Shown piece by piece: positions 4,821 through 12,559 of a stretch of DNA of 13,228 bases; position 1 is the stretch's first letter; each line of letters starts with the position of its first letter. The notes under the pieces are model-generated. The model was not told the DNA's origin. It was given only the letters and a program-made list of their open reading frames with translations, and did no database searches. The position numbers and the translations under genes are program-made. The stretch covers positions 1 through 13,228 of the forward strand of contig CABQZS010000018.1 in the NCBI GenBank assembly GCA_902468695.1, in the 5' to 3' direction. This DNA comes from an uncultured Collinsella sp. Its GTDB lineage: Bacteria > Actinomycetota > Coriobacteriia > Coriobacteriales > Coriobacteriaceae.

Positions 4821-5504
4821 CTACATCTGCATAAACGGGTTCTGCATAAGTTCGCGCGCCATCGTGGTCGAATCGCCATGGCCCGTCAAGCAAACGGTAT
4901 CGGGCGGAAGCGTCTTGGCAAGTTTGGAAAGCGAGCGCATAATCGCCGCCTCGTCACCGCCGGAAAGATCGGTACGACCGTGGCTGCCCGGGAAAAGCGT
5001 GTCGCCCACAAAGGCGATGTTCCCCTGCTCGGTCGCGGCGAACAGGACGATGCCGCCCGGCGTATGCCCCGGCGTCTCGATCACCTGCAGGCAGACGTCG
5101 CCCACCTCGATTGTATCGCCCTCGGCAAGCAAGCGCGTCGGCTCACCCGGATCGGGCGTCTCGATGCCCCACATGGCGCGCTGCTCCTCGATATTTGCGC
5201 GAGGTACCGTCACGTCCTTAGCGCACAACTCATATAGTGCGCTGTCGCCAACGACAGCTCGAACCCCGGCAACCCCGCCAACATGGTCGGCATGACCGTG
5301 CGTGCAGACAGAGCCGAGTACGCGCACCTCGGGATGCGCGGTGCGGATATGCTCCACAAGACGCTCGCCCTCCCACGCCGGATCGACGATTAAGCACTCG
5401 TCATTCGAAATCACGGCGTAGCTGTTGGTCTGAATCGGGCCGTTGACGAGTGCCTCAATCGAAGCCGCACCTCGGGGTGTCAGGTCCAAAGTCATATCGC
5501 CCAT
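4821..5504 (-). CDS. Metallo-beta-lactamase-fold hydrolase, glyoxalase II-like
   Basis: This is a 227-aa dinuclear-metal hydrolase of the hydroxyacylglutathione hydrolase-like (YcbL/GloB2-type) group. Metal ligands are all present: THGHADH (His69, His71, Asp73, His74), His147 in TPGHTPGG, bridging Asp168 in VGDTLFPGSHGRTD, and His209 in TGHGD. It lacks the C-terminal glutathione-binding domain of true glyoxalase II, so the substrate cannot be told from sequence; a thioester hydrolase role is inferred. The start at 5504 is chosen because GGAGG lies 8 nt before it; the ATG at 5510 would be only 2 nt from the same site. It follows rel on the same strand, a neighbourhood also common in Firmicutes and Actinomycetota. 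A 13-bp hairpin separates the two genes. Confidence 0.88.
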   Translation of the reverse strand: MGDMTLDLTPRGAASIEALVNGPIQTNSYAVISNDECLIVDPAWEGERLVEHIRTAHPEVRVLGSVCTHGHADHVGGVAGVRAVVGDSALYELCAKDVTVPRANIEEQRAMWGIETPDPGEPTRLLAEGDTIEVGDVCLQVIETPGHTPGGIVLFAATEQGNIAFVGDTLFPGSHGRTDLSGGDEAAIMRSLSKLAKTLPPDTVCLTGHGDSTTMARELMQNPFMQM

Positions 5505-5520
5505 GCGCATACCCTCCTTC

Positions 5521-5559
5521 TAAAATACGTTCGAGGCACCAAACGATGCCTCGAACGTA
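5521..5559 (-). terminator. Hairpin between rel and the MBL-fold gene, probable terminator
   Basis: On the minus strand TACGTTCGAGGCA pairs perfectly over 13 bp with TGCCTCGAACGTA (5547-5559 with 5526-5538) around an 8-nt loop, followed by a short TTTTA run (complement of 5521-5525). The downstream Shine-Dalgarno GAAGGAGG begins immediately after. The U-run is short, so termination may be partial, and the downstream gene may still be co-transcribed. Confidence 0.6.
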
Positions 5560-5592
5560 ACCAATATCTATGATGCTGAGAGGCTCTCGCAC

Positions 5593-7953
5593 CTACACAC
5601 GGCGCTTAAGCTGGGCTCCACCCTCGCCGGGCATAAGACGACGAGCGTCGTAGACCGAGTCAACGCTGCTGATAGAGGCCAGCAGCGGATCCAAGCCACT
5701 CGCGTCCGAGATCTCGACCATAAAGCGCAGGGTTGCAATGCCCTCGCGGTTGGTCGACGTGGCGGCAGAAAGGATATTACCGCCCGCATCGCCAATGGCA
5801 ATGGTGACATCCTTGAGCAGGCCCATGCGGTCCAGGCACTCGACCACGATCTCGATCTGGAAGAGGGTGTCGGCAGCGCCGTCCCACTCCACATCGATCA
5901 TGCGCTCGGGATGTTCCATAAGACCCTTGACGTTAGGGCAGTTGGCGCGATGCACCGAAACGCCGCGACCGCGCGTGATGAAGCCGACGATGTCGTCGCC
6001 CGTCACGGGGTTGCAGCAATGAGCCAGACGGACCAGCAGGCCGCTGTTGCTCTCGCCCTTGACGATAATGCCGTTACTGGCGCTCTTGCCGCGCTTTTGC
6101 GGCTTGCGGTTGGAGCCGCGAGCGGGCTGCTTCACGACCTCGGCGATAGCCTCGGCCTTGGTGAGCTGTTCCTCGGGCTTGGGGTCCAAGATTTGCTCGA
6201 CCTTATTGCCCACAGCGCGCGGGGCAACCTTGCCGGCACCGACGGCGGCAAACAGGTCCTCGAGCTGCTTGAAGTTAAACTGCTCCGCCACGGCGTTGAG
6301 TGCACGCGTCGAACGCGGCGTAGAAATGCCATAGCCACGCTTACGCAGGTCCTTGGCCAGCATATCGCGACCGGCGGCAGCGTCGTCGTCCTTGGTCGCA
6401 GCGGCAAAATAGCGGCGGATCTTTGACTTGGCGGAAGGTGTCTTAACGATCTTGAGCCAATCGCGCGACGGCTTGGAACTCTTGTTAGTCAGGATTTCAA
6501 CGCGGTCGCCCGTCTTGATCTCGTGCGTGAGCGGAGCCACCGCACCGTTGATTTTGGCGCCGACGCAGTGGTTTCCCACCTCGGTGTGAACGGCATAGGC
6601 AAAGTCGAGCGGCGTGGAGCCGGCACGAAGCGCCATGACCTCGCCTTTGGGCGTGAAGACAAAGATCTCCTGATCGAACAGATCGACCTTCAGCGAGTGC
6701 AGGTATTCCTTGGCATCGGTGATCTCGTCGGAAGCTGCCCAATCGAGCGAATGCTTGAGCCAGTTGATCTGGTCGTCCAAACGTTGAGCGTCATTGGTCT
6801 TGGAAGCAGACGATCCGCCCGACTTCTTATATAGCCAGTGGGCGGCAATGCCGTACTCGGCCTGCTCATGCATCTCGTAGGTTCGAATCTGAATCTCGAG
6901 CGGACGAGCCGTAGGGCCGATGACCGTCGTGTGGAGCGACTGGTAGTTATTGACCTTAGGCATGGCGATATAGTCTTTAAAGCGACCAGGCATAGGGTGC
7001 CACAGCGTATGCACCGCACCGAGCGTGGAGTAGCAATCGCGCACCGAATGGGTAATAACGCGCAGCGCCACCAGGTCGTAGATCTCGGAGAACTCCTTGC
7101 CCTTGCGCTTCATCTTTTGGTAGATGGACCAATAGTGCTTGGAGCGGCCGTTGATCTGGAAGTCCTCCAGACCAATGCGGTTGAGCTCATCGGTAAGCGT
7201 CTTGATGGTCTCGGCAAGGTAGCGTTCGCGGACCTCGCGCGACTCAGCTACCATACGCGCGATGCGCTGGTAGGCATCGGGCTCCAGGTAGAAGAAGGAC
7301 AGGTCCTCGAGCTCCCACTTAATAGAGCTCATGCCCAGGCGGTCGGCCAAGGGCGCGTACACGTCCATGGTCTCGCGAGCCTTAAACAGGCGACGATCCT
7401 CGCGCAGGGCTGCCAGCGTTCGCATGTTGTGCAGACGATCGGCAAGTTTAACGATGATGACGCGGATGTCCTTGGACATGGCGAGGAACATCTTGCGCAG
7501 CGTAAGCGCCTGCTTCTCGTCCATGCTGTCGACTTCGATGTTGGTGAGCTTGGTCACGCCATCGACGAGCTCGGCCACCGTATCGCCAAACAGGCCGGAA
7601 ACATCGGTGAGCGAGGTCTCGGTATCCTCGACGGTATCGTGCAGCAGCGCGGCACACACCACATCGCAGTCCATCTTGAGATCCGCCAAAATGATGGCAA
7701 CCTCGACGGGATGGTTAATGTACATCTCGCCCGAGCGGCGCTTTTGGTTGCAGTGCTTCTCGGCGGCAAAGCAGTAGGCCTGCTCAACCTTAGAAAAGTC
7801 GTCCTCATTCATATATTTGAGGCACAGGCGCTCCAGTTTGTCGTAGCTGTCCGCCATAATCTCGGGCGGCAGCTCATCGGCATGCTTATAGTGCTCCATC
7901 TCCGAAAACGGCTGGAGGGTGGAATCATGGGCGGTACGGGCTGCGGCATCCAT
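5593..7953 (-). CDS. rel: Bifunctional (p)ppGpp synthetase/hydrolase Rel
   Basis: Rel makes (p)ppGpp from ATP and GTP/GDP on starved ribosomes and also degrades it. The 786-aa protein has the full long-RSH layout. The HD hydrolase domain has HPVEVA (81-86), ALLHDTVEDT with His105/Asp106, and VKLADRLHNMRTL (168-180). The synthetase domain is about 260-380, with GRFKDYIAMP (323-332) and NNYQSLHTTV. A TGS domain (about 428-490) precedes the helical region, then the zinc-finger/RIS part with HCCNPVTGDDIVGF (645-658) and VHRANCPN (667-674), and a C-terminal ACT domain (about 697-775). RFKD rather than the EFDD of E. coli RelA marks the bifunctional type, and the intact HD motif agrees. The start follows a purine-rich GGGGAAGGGGA, 15 bp after the recJ-recQ fusion gene, so the two are one operon. 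No damage was seen. Confidence 0.95.
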   Translation of the reverse strand: MDAAARTAHDSTLQPFSEMEHYKHADELPPEIMADSYDKLERLCLKYMNEDDFSKVEQAYCFAAEKHCNQKRRSGEMYINHPVEVAIILADLKMDCDVVCAALLHDTVEDTETSLTDVSGLFGDTVAELVDGVTKLTNIEVDSMDEKQALTLRKMFLAMSKDIRVIIVKLADRLHNMRTLAALREDRRLFKARETMDVYAPLADRLGMSSIKWELEDLSFFYLEPDAYQRIARMVAESREVRERYLAETIKTLTDELNRIGLEDFQINGRSKHYWSIYQKMKRKGKEFSEIYDLVALRVITHSVRDCYSTLGAVHTLWHPMPGRFKDYIAMPKVNNYQSLHTTVIGPTARPLEIQIRTYEMHEQAEYGIAAHWLYKKSGGSSASKTNDAQRLDDQINWLKHSLDWAASDEITDAKEYLHSLKVDLFDQEIFVFTPKGEVMALRAGSTPLDFAYAVHTEVGNHCVGAKINGAVAPLTHEIKTGDRVEILTNKSSKPSRDWLKIVKTPSAKSKIRRYFAAATKDDDAAAGRDMLAKDLRKRGYGISTPRSTRALNAVAEQFNFKQLEDLFAAVGAGKVAPRAVGNKVEQILDPKPEEQLTKAEAIAEVVKQPARGSNRKPQKRGKSASNGIIVKGESNSGLLVRLAHCCNPVTGDDIVGFITRGRGVSVHRANCPNVKGLMEHPERMIDVEWDGAADTLFQIEIVVECLDRMGLLKDVTIAIGDAGGNILSAATSTNREGIATLRFMVEISDASGLDPLLASISSVDSVYDARRLMPGEGGAQLKRRV

Positions 7954-7968
7954 CGAGGTCCCCTTCCC

Positions 7969-10900
7969 CTAGGCCCGCGGTACGATCGGGCGGTTAACTT
8001 TGGCTAGCATATCAGAAGCGCACGAATCGAGCGCCCAGCTCCGGAAAGCCGAAAACTCCATGCGCGAGCGCAAGCCCTCCAAATAGCGAATTGACCTGCT
8101 CAATTGCACGCGGCCGGGGTTTTCGGCCATCGCGATGCGACGAGTGTCGTCAAACCCCGAAACTCGACAGAAACCAAGCTCTTCGAAGATTCCCAGGCCG
8201 CTTTCCACCGAACGCTCGTCGACCGGCGTGCGAGCATCGATGGCAAGGCACATCTGCGCGATGTCGATATCGCTCGCACTAAAGGAATCGTCCCCGGTTT
8301 TGCCGCGGTTGGAGCGCCACATGGTCTGCAGCGCGCGATAGAGCGTGACGAGCTCGTCGCGCTCGGGCGCATAGCAGTCGAGCAGGCGCTCGTTAATGCG
8401 GGCGTCGCGCGACGAATAGAGCAGATGGATCACGGCGGGCTGGCCATCGCGGCCGGCACGTCCGCTCATCTGGTTGAACTCGATGGCGCCAAACGGCATG
8501 TGGTAGAGCACGACATGGCGGATATCGGGCAGGTTGACACCCTCGCCAAAGGCGGAGGTCGAAACGATGCAGCTGAGGCTTCCGTCTCGGAATGCTTCCT
8601 CCACGCGGCGGCGATCGGAACGCACAAGCCCCGCGTTATAGAACGCGATATGGGTTGCGCAATCGGGCACACGCTTGCGCAACGTCTTGGCGAGCGCCAC
8701 GGACTGGTCGCGCGAATTGACGTAAATGACGGTCTTCTCCCCCGTCGCCACGATCGACACTAAACGGTTCTCGCGGCTCGCAAGGTCGCGGTCGTCCTCG
8801 AGCTGCAGGTTCTCGCGCACCGTCTCGTCGACCACCGTGCGAGTGATCGGCAACATGCGGGCAAGCTCGGCCACGACCGGAGCCGTCGCGGTGGCCGTCG
8901 CAGCCATAACGACCGGGTCGCCCAGGGCTTTGAGGATATCGGGCATGTCGAGATAGGCGCTACGGTCGCCGCCCTTGGCAAGGCCGGCGTGGTGCGCCTC
9001 ATCGATAACGACAAAGCCGATGCGGCCCGAACGCGCAAAGCGGTCACGGTGGATAGACAGGAACTCGGGCGTCGTGAGCACGATACCGGTGCGACCCGAA
9101 GCCAAGCCGGCAAACACGTCATCGCGCGCCACCTCCACGGTCTCGCCGGTCAACACGCCGACGCCAATGCCGAGCGCGGCCATCGTCGACGAGAGGTGAT
9201 AGGCCTGGTCGGCAACGAGCGCACGCAGCGGATAGACAAAGATGCTCGCACGCCCGCGAAGAACCGCCTCGCGCGCGGCATGCACATGGAAGATGAGCGA
9301 CTTGCCGCGCCCCGTTCCCATAACGGCCAGAACACTTTGGTGATCGGCCAGGGCATCGAGCGCCTCGACCTGCGCGCGGTGCGGCTGGTTCGAGCCGATA
9401 AAGCTATGGATAAGCGAGCGCGTGAGCTCAGCATAAGAAAGCTGGGCGAGCGTCTCGCGTTTACGCGACTCCAGGCGCAGGCCAGAATCCGCCGGTTGCA
9501 CGCCGCGGCGAAGTTCACATGCCGGATCGTCGATATTGGACGCCGTGGTATCGCGCACCAAGACATCTTTGATCATGAGCTTGGGCTTCACACGTCCCTG
9601 CCAATGCTCGGCCACGGCCTCGAACACCAAGTCGACGGCGCTGTCGCAATTGATGAGCCTATCGATTTGCGGCACGCGGAACATAATGGCCGGCACGCTC
9701 GCGGCACCATCGGTCGCCACAAAGCGCATGTGCTCGCCGGTTTTGCCCACCACGGCGCGATCGCACATCGTCACGCCCTCGGCGGCCAGCAGCGGCACCT
9801 TGTTGCCCTGGCCAAACGGCTCAAGACGGGAAATCTGCTCTATAGTCTCGATATTCAGCTCGGAAAGGTCGACCGTGGCGGCAACCTCGTCGATGTCTTC
9901 AAAGTCCTCGGCGGGAATCTCCGATAGCACGGCGGAAAGGCGACGACGGAATTCATCGAGCTTGGATGCCTCGATGGTCACACCCACCGCACCGGCATGT
10001 CCGCCGCGACGAATCAGCAGGTCGGAACAGCGCTCGACGGCGTCAAACAGGTTAACTTTGCCCACCGAGCGACCAGAGCCGCGCGCGATACCGTCCTCGA
10101 TCGAGAACAGCAGCGCCGGCACGTGATAGCGGTTGGTCAGACGGCTTGCCACGATGCCCTTGACACCCTCGTGCCAGCCTTCACCGCCCACGACGATCGC
10201 GCGTCCGCCGTCATAGGTCTCCTCGACCTTTGCCATGGCATCGCGCGTGAGCTCCGCCTCGATCTCACGGCGCTGGCGGTTGATTTCCTCGAGCTCAGCC
10301 GCCAGCGCGCTTGCTTCGATGGGATTGTGGGCAAGCAGCAGGTCGAGCGCCAGCTTGGGATCGGCCATACGACCGGCAGCGTTTAAGCGGGGAATGAGCG
10401 AGAATGACAGGCCATCCGCCGTAATGCTCGAAAGGTCCGCCTTGGCGAGCGAGGCAAGCGCGATATAGCCGGGGCGAGCGGTTACGCGCATCTGCTGGAT
10501 GCCCTCGGCAACCAGCGCGCGGTTCTCGGGCGTGAGCGGCATCATGTCGGACACGGTGCCCAGCGCCGCGACCTCGATTAGCGAACGCCAATACGACGGC
10601 TTGCCCAGGCGCTCACCCAGGACTTGCACCAGCTTGAGCGCCACACCAGCACCGGCAAGCTCGCGCGAGGGGCCCTCGTCTTCGAGCTTGGGGTCGGTCA
10701 GGGGCACACCCTGCGGCACCTGGTCGGAGGGCTCGTGATGGTCCGTGACCACCAAATCGATCCCCAGGCTCTCCAGATAGGAAACCTCTTCCTTGGCGGC
10801 AATGCCGTTATCGACGGTCACGATCAGCTGGGGGCGAGCGAGCTCGTTAACGCGGTCGAGCGCCGCTCGCGAAAGACCGTAGCCCTCGTCAAAGCGATGC

Positions 10901-11256
10901 GGAATGAACGGCGTGACATCGGCGCCAAACGTGCGCAGTGCCTCGGTCAACAGGCAGGTCGACGTAATGCCGTCAACGTCAAAATCGCCAAAGACTGCAA
11001 TGTGCTCGTGGTTGCGAATAGCACGCTCGACGCGGTCGGCAACGACCGACATACCCGGGATAATGAGTGGGTCGGCCCAGTCGCGATCGAGCGAAGGCGT
11101 CAAAAACAATTGGCCCTCTTTGATGGAGCCGATGCCGTGCGCGACCATAATGCGCGCCACCAGCCCGGGAACGCCCAGACCAGCCGAAAGCTCCTTTTCA
11201 AGCTCGGGGTTTTGCTGAGCGACCGCCCAGCGATGCGTCGTCTTAAGCGATGACAT
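7969..11256 (-). CDS. recJ: RecJ single-strand exonuclease fused to a RecQ-like DEAH helicase
   Basis: The 1095-aa protein has two complete modules. Residues about 1-570 are RecJ: DHH motifs FGDFDVDGITST (89-100), TVDNG (147-151), VTDHHEP (170-176), VSDMMPLTPENR, IPRLNAAGRM, the DHHA1 part with GGEGWHEGVKGIVASRL and RRGGHAGAVG (416-425), and an OB-type region with RLEPFGQGN. After a linker (about 570-610), residues 610-950 are an SF2 helicase of RecQ type: HRAQVEAL, Walker A MGTGRGKS (646-653), DEAH (752-755), ATATAT (785-790), STSAFGEGVNLPD and QMSGRAGRDG (929-938). The last 145 residues are unassigned; no RecQ-Ct zinc cysteines or HRDC are visible. RecJ degrades ssDNA 5' to 3' and works with RecQ in gap and break repair, so the fusion likely unwinds and resects. 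Start 11256 is preferred; a GTG at 11301 is possible. It is in an operon with rel. Confidence 0.93.
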   Translation of the reverse strand: MSSLKTTHRWAVAQQNPELEKELSAGLGVPGLVARIMVAHGIGSIKEGQLFLTPSLDRDWADPLIIPGMSVVADRVERAIRNHEHIAVFGDFDVDGITSTCLLTEALRTFGADVTPFIPHRFDEGYGLSRAALDRVNELARPQLIVTVDNGIAAKEEVSYLESLGIDLVVTDHHEPSDQVPQGVPLTDPKLEDEGPSRELAGAGVALKLVQVLGERLGKPSYWRSLIEVAALGTVSDMMPLTPENRALVAEGIQQMRVTARPGYIALASLAKADLSSITADGLSFSLIPRLNAAGRMADPKLALDLLLAHNPIEASALAAELEEINRQRREIEAELTRDAMAKVEETYDGGRAIVVGGEGWHEGVKGIVASRLTNRYHVPALLFSIEDGIARGSGRSVGKVNLFDAVERCSDLLIRRGGHAGAVGVTIEASKLDEFRRRLSAVLSEIPAEDFEDIDEVAATVDLSELNIETIEQISRLEPFGQGNKVPLLAAEGVTMCDRAVVGKTGEHMRFVATDGAASVPAIMFRVPQIDRLINCDSAVDLVFEAVAEHWQGRVKPKLMIKDVLVRDTTASNIDDPACELRRGVQPADSGLRLESRKRETLAQLSYAELTRSLIHSFIGSNQPHRAQVEALDALADHQSVLAVMGTGRGKSLIFHVHAAREAVLRGRASIFVYPLRALVADQAYHLSSTMAALGIGVGVLTGETVEVARDDVFAGLASGRTGIVLTTPEFLSIHRDRFARSGRIGFVVIDEAHHAGLAKGGDRSAYLDMPDILKALGDPVVMAATATATAPVVAELARMLPITRTVVDETVRENLQLEDDRDLASRENRLVSIVATGEKTVIYVNSRDQSVALAKTLRKRVPDCATHIAFYNAGLVRSDRRRVEEAFRDGSLSCIVSTSAFGEGVNLPDIRHVVLYHMPFGAIEFNQMSGRAGRDGQPAVIHLLYSSRDARINERLLDCYAPERDELVTLYRALQTMWRSNRGKTGDDSFSASDIDIAQMCLAIDARTPVDERSVESGLGIFEELGFCRVSGFDDTRRIAMAENPGRVQLSRSIRYLEGLRSRMEFSAFRSWALDSCASDMLAKVNRPIVPRA

Positions 11257-11308
11257 AGGCACCCACCCCTGATAGGGGCAGGTCGCCGCGATACCTCTCA
11301 CGGTTCAT
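11243..11308 (-). CDS. 21-codon leader ORF overlapping the recJ-recQ start
   Basis: An ATG at 11308 follows AGAGGA (complement of 11318-11323) with a 9-nt spacing, a better ribosome site than that of the downstream gene. It encodes 21 residues (MNRERYRGDLPL... ending AYVIA) and stops at TAA 11245-11243, 14 bases inside the recJ-recQ fusion gene in another frame. CCCC-TATCA-GGGG within it can form a hairpin that may cover the weak Shine-Dalgarno of the large gene. Translation of the leader could therefore open or couple the downstream start. No similarity to a known leader peptide was recognised, and expression is unproven. Confidence 0.45.
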   Translation of the reverse strand: MNRERYRGDLPLSGVGAYVIA

Positions 11309-11364
11309 AGCGATGAGTCCTCTGTGTATGCCCGCTTCGGCAGGCAGATCTGTTGAATGGATTT

Positions 11365-11391
11365 ATTATACCGTGCAGCGCGGACGCAAAA
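11365..11391 (-). promoter_or_regulatory. Promoter of the recJ-recQ/rel operon
   Basis: On the minus strand a perfect TATAAT (11370-11365) stands about 60 nt ahead of the leader ORF and about 110 nt ahead of the large gene. The -35 is poor (TTTTGC, 11391-11386, spacing 15). A GC-rich hairpin, CCGCGG-TGCG-CCGCGG with AAAC/GTTT flanks (11388-11412), overlaps the -35 and may be a protein-binding site. Confidence 0.6.
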
Positions 11392-11530
11392 CGCCGCGGT
11401 GCGCCGCGGTTTCGGCAAACGATGGCGGTAATGGCCTCGAAATAATCGAGCGTTTCAGCCGCACGGACGCATACGAGCGTCTAGCATATCCATACAAACG
11501 AGTTCGCGGATAAAGGGAGTCACGGGACAT
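11392..11530. other. Divergent intergenic region between recJ-recQ and the symporter
   Basis: No further gene is seen. It holds two short inverted repeats that could be operators: CTCGA-AATAA-TCGAG (11436-11450) and GACGC-ATACGA-GCGTC (11466-11481). No plus-strand promoter of good quality was found for the symporter. A GGGAG (11515-11519) serves as its ribosome site. Confidence 0.3.
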
Positions 11531-12529
11531 ATGAAGCAATGGGCTGGACTGGGAAAGTTCCTCGCGGGGCATATGCAGATCATCGTTCCGATTTGCGTGG
11601 CGCTCGGCGTGCTCTTTCCCCAGCAGATCGGCGTGCTCAAGCCCATTGTTCCCGCCCTCTTCGCCTTTATGACGTTCCAAGGTGCGCTCAGCAACACCTT
11701 TCACCAGGTAGCCGAGGTGTTCCACCGTCCGCTGCACCTGATTCTGGCGCTACTGGTCTCGGCAGTGCTTATTCCCATCGCGGCGTATGCCATAGGGTCG
11801 CTCTTCTTTGGCTCCAACCCCAACCTTGTCTGCGGCATCGTGCTCGAGTACAGCGTACCCGTGGCCGTCACCGCTTTTATGTGGATCAGCATGTTCGGCG
11901 GCAACGGCCCGCTCGCGCTCACCATCATCCTGACGTCCTCGGTTATCTCCCCTGTGACGATTCCGCTCACGCTTAAGCTCTTGCTGGGTGCCACCGTCTC
12001 GATCGATGTGCCGAGCATGATGCAAGACATGGCCTTTATGATCGCCATCCCCGCCGTGCTCGGCATCGTGATCAACGAGCTCACGCGTGGATGGGGACAC
12101 GAGAAGCTCTCCCCCGCGCTCTCGCCCGCCTGCAAATTCATGATGATGGGCGTTATCGCCTCCAACTCCACCGCCATGAGCGAGTACGTGCTGCACATGA
12201 ACGCGGTGCGCCTGGAAGTCGCCCTCTTTATTTTGACCTTCGCCATCAGCGGCTTTGTCATCGGTTTTCTGGTCGCCCGTGCGCTGCATCTGCCATATAG
12301 CGAGACGGCTACCATGTGCTTTACCTGCGGCATGCGTAACATCTCTTCGGGCGCCGTCATCGCCACGCAATACTTTCCGGGCGAAGTCGTATTCCCCGTC
12401 ATGTGCGGCACGCTGTTTCAGCAGGTACTCGCCTCGCTTATCGGGCACCTCTTTGAGCGTCTAACCGGCGAGGAGCGCGCCGCCCAGCGCAAGCGGGTCG
12501 AGGCCGGCCGCGACGCCATGGCACGCTAG
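11531..12529 (+). CDS. Bile acid:sodium symporter (SBF/BASS) family membrane protein
   Basis: A 332-aa polytopic protein with about nine or ten hydrophobic segments, roughly 14-30, 35-53, 67-93, 97-121, 126-152, 164-183, 197-214, 228-251, 258-281 and 285-306. The Cys-Gly-Met-Arg-Asn-Ile-Ser-Ser-Gly motif (266-274) matches the conserved GMxN crossover region of the SBF fold, which binds sodium and substrate in family members. Members move bile acids, pantoate, pyruvate or other organic anions with sodium; the substrate here cannot be read from sequence. The C-terminus is a charged cytoplasmic tail (ERLTGEERAAQRKR). GGGAG lies 11 nt before the ATG. It is transcribed alone, divergent from the recJ-recQ fusion and convergent with the GalT-like gene. 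A gut bacterium could use it for bile salts, but this is only a guess. Confidence 0.8.
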   Translation: MKQWAGLGKFLAGHMQIIVPICVALGVLFPQQIGVLKPIVPALFAFMTFQGALSNTFHQVAEVFHRPLHLILALLVSAVLIPIAAYAIGSLFFGSNPNLVCGIVLEYSVPVAVTAFMWISMFGGNGPLALTIILTSSVISPVTIPLTLKLLLGATVSIDVPSMMQDMAFMIAIPAVLGIVINELTRGWGHEKLSPALSPACKFMMMGVIASNSTAMSEYVLHMNAVRLEVALFILTFAISGFVIGFLVARALHLPYSETATMCFTCGMRNISSGAVIATQYFPGEVVFPVMCGTLFQQVLASLIGHLFERLTGEERAAQRKRVEAGRDAMAR

Positions 12530-12559
12530 ACTGTCCGCATTACGCGGGTGTTAGTCTTG

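Noticed and set aside
4627..4893. In-frame N-terminal extension of fba
   Set aside because: Aldolase similarity starts at the ATG at 4626 with a perfect Shine-Dalgarno; the extension covers the promoter region and resembles no known domain.
6838..8007. A 389-codon open frame on the plus strand opposite rel
   Set aside because: It is antisense to the well-supported rel gene, its product is not family-like, and long antisense frames are common opposite GC-rich genes.
8989..9927. A 312-codon open frame on the plus strand opposite the recJ-recQ fusion
   Set aside because: The Arg/His-rich product shows no domain, and the opposite strand carries conserved helicase and RecJ motifs codon by codon.
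12535..12547. CCGC-ATTAC-GCGG as a bidirectional terminator between the symporter and GalT-like genes
   Set aside because: Only a 4-bp stem and no U-run on either strand; too weak to call.
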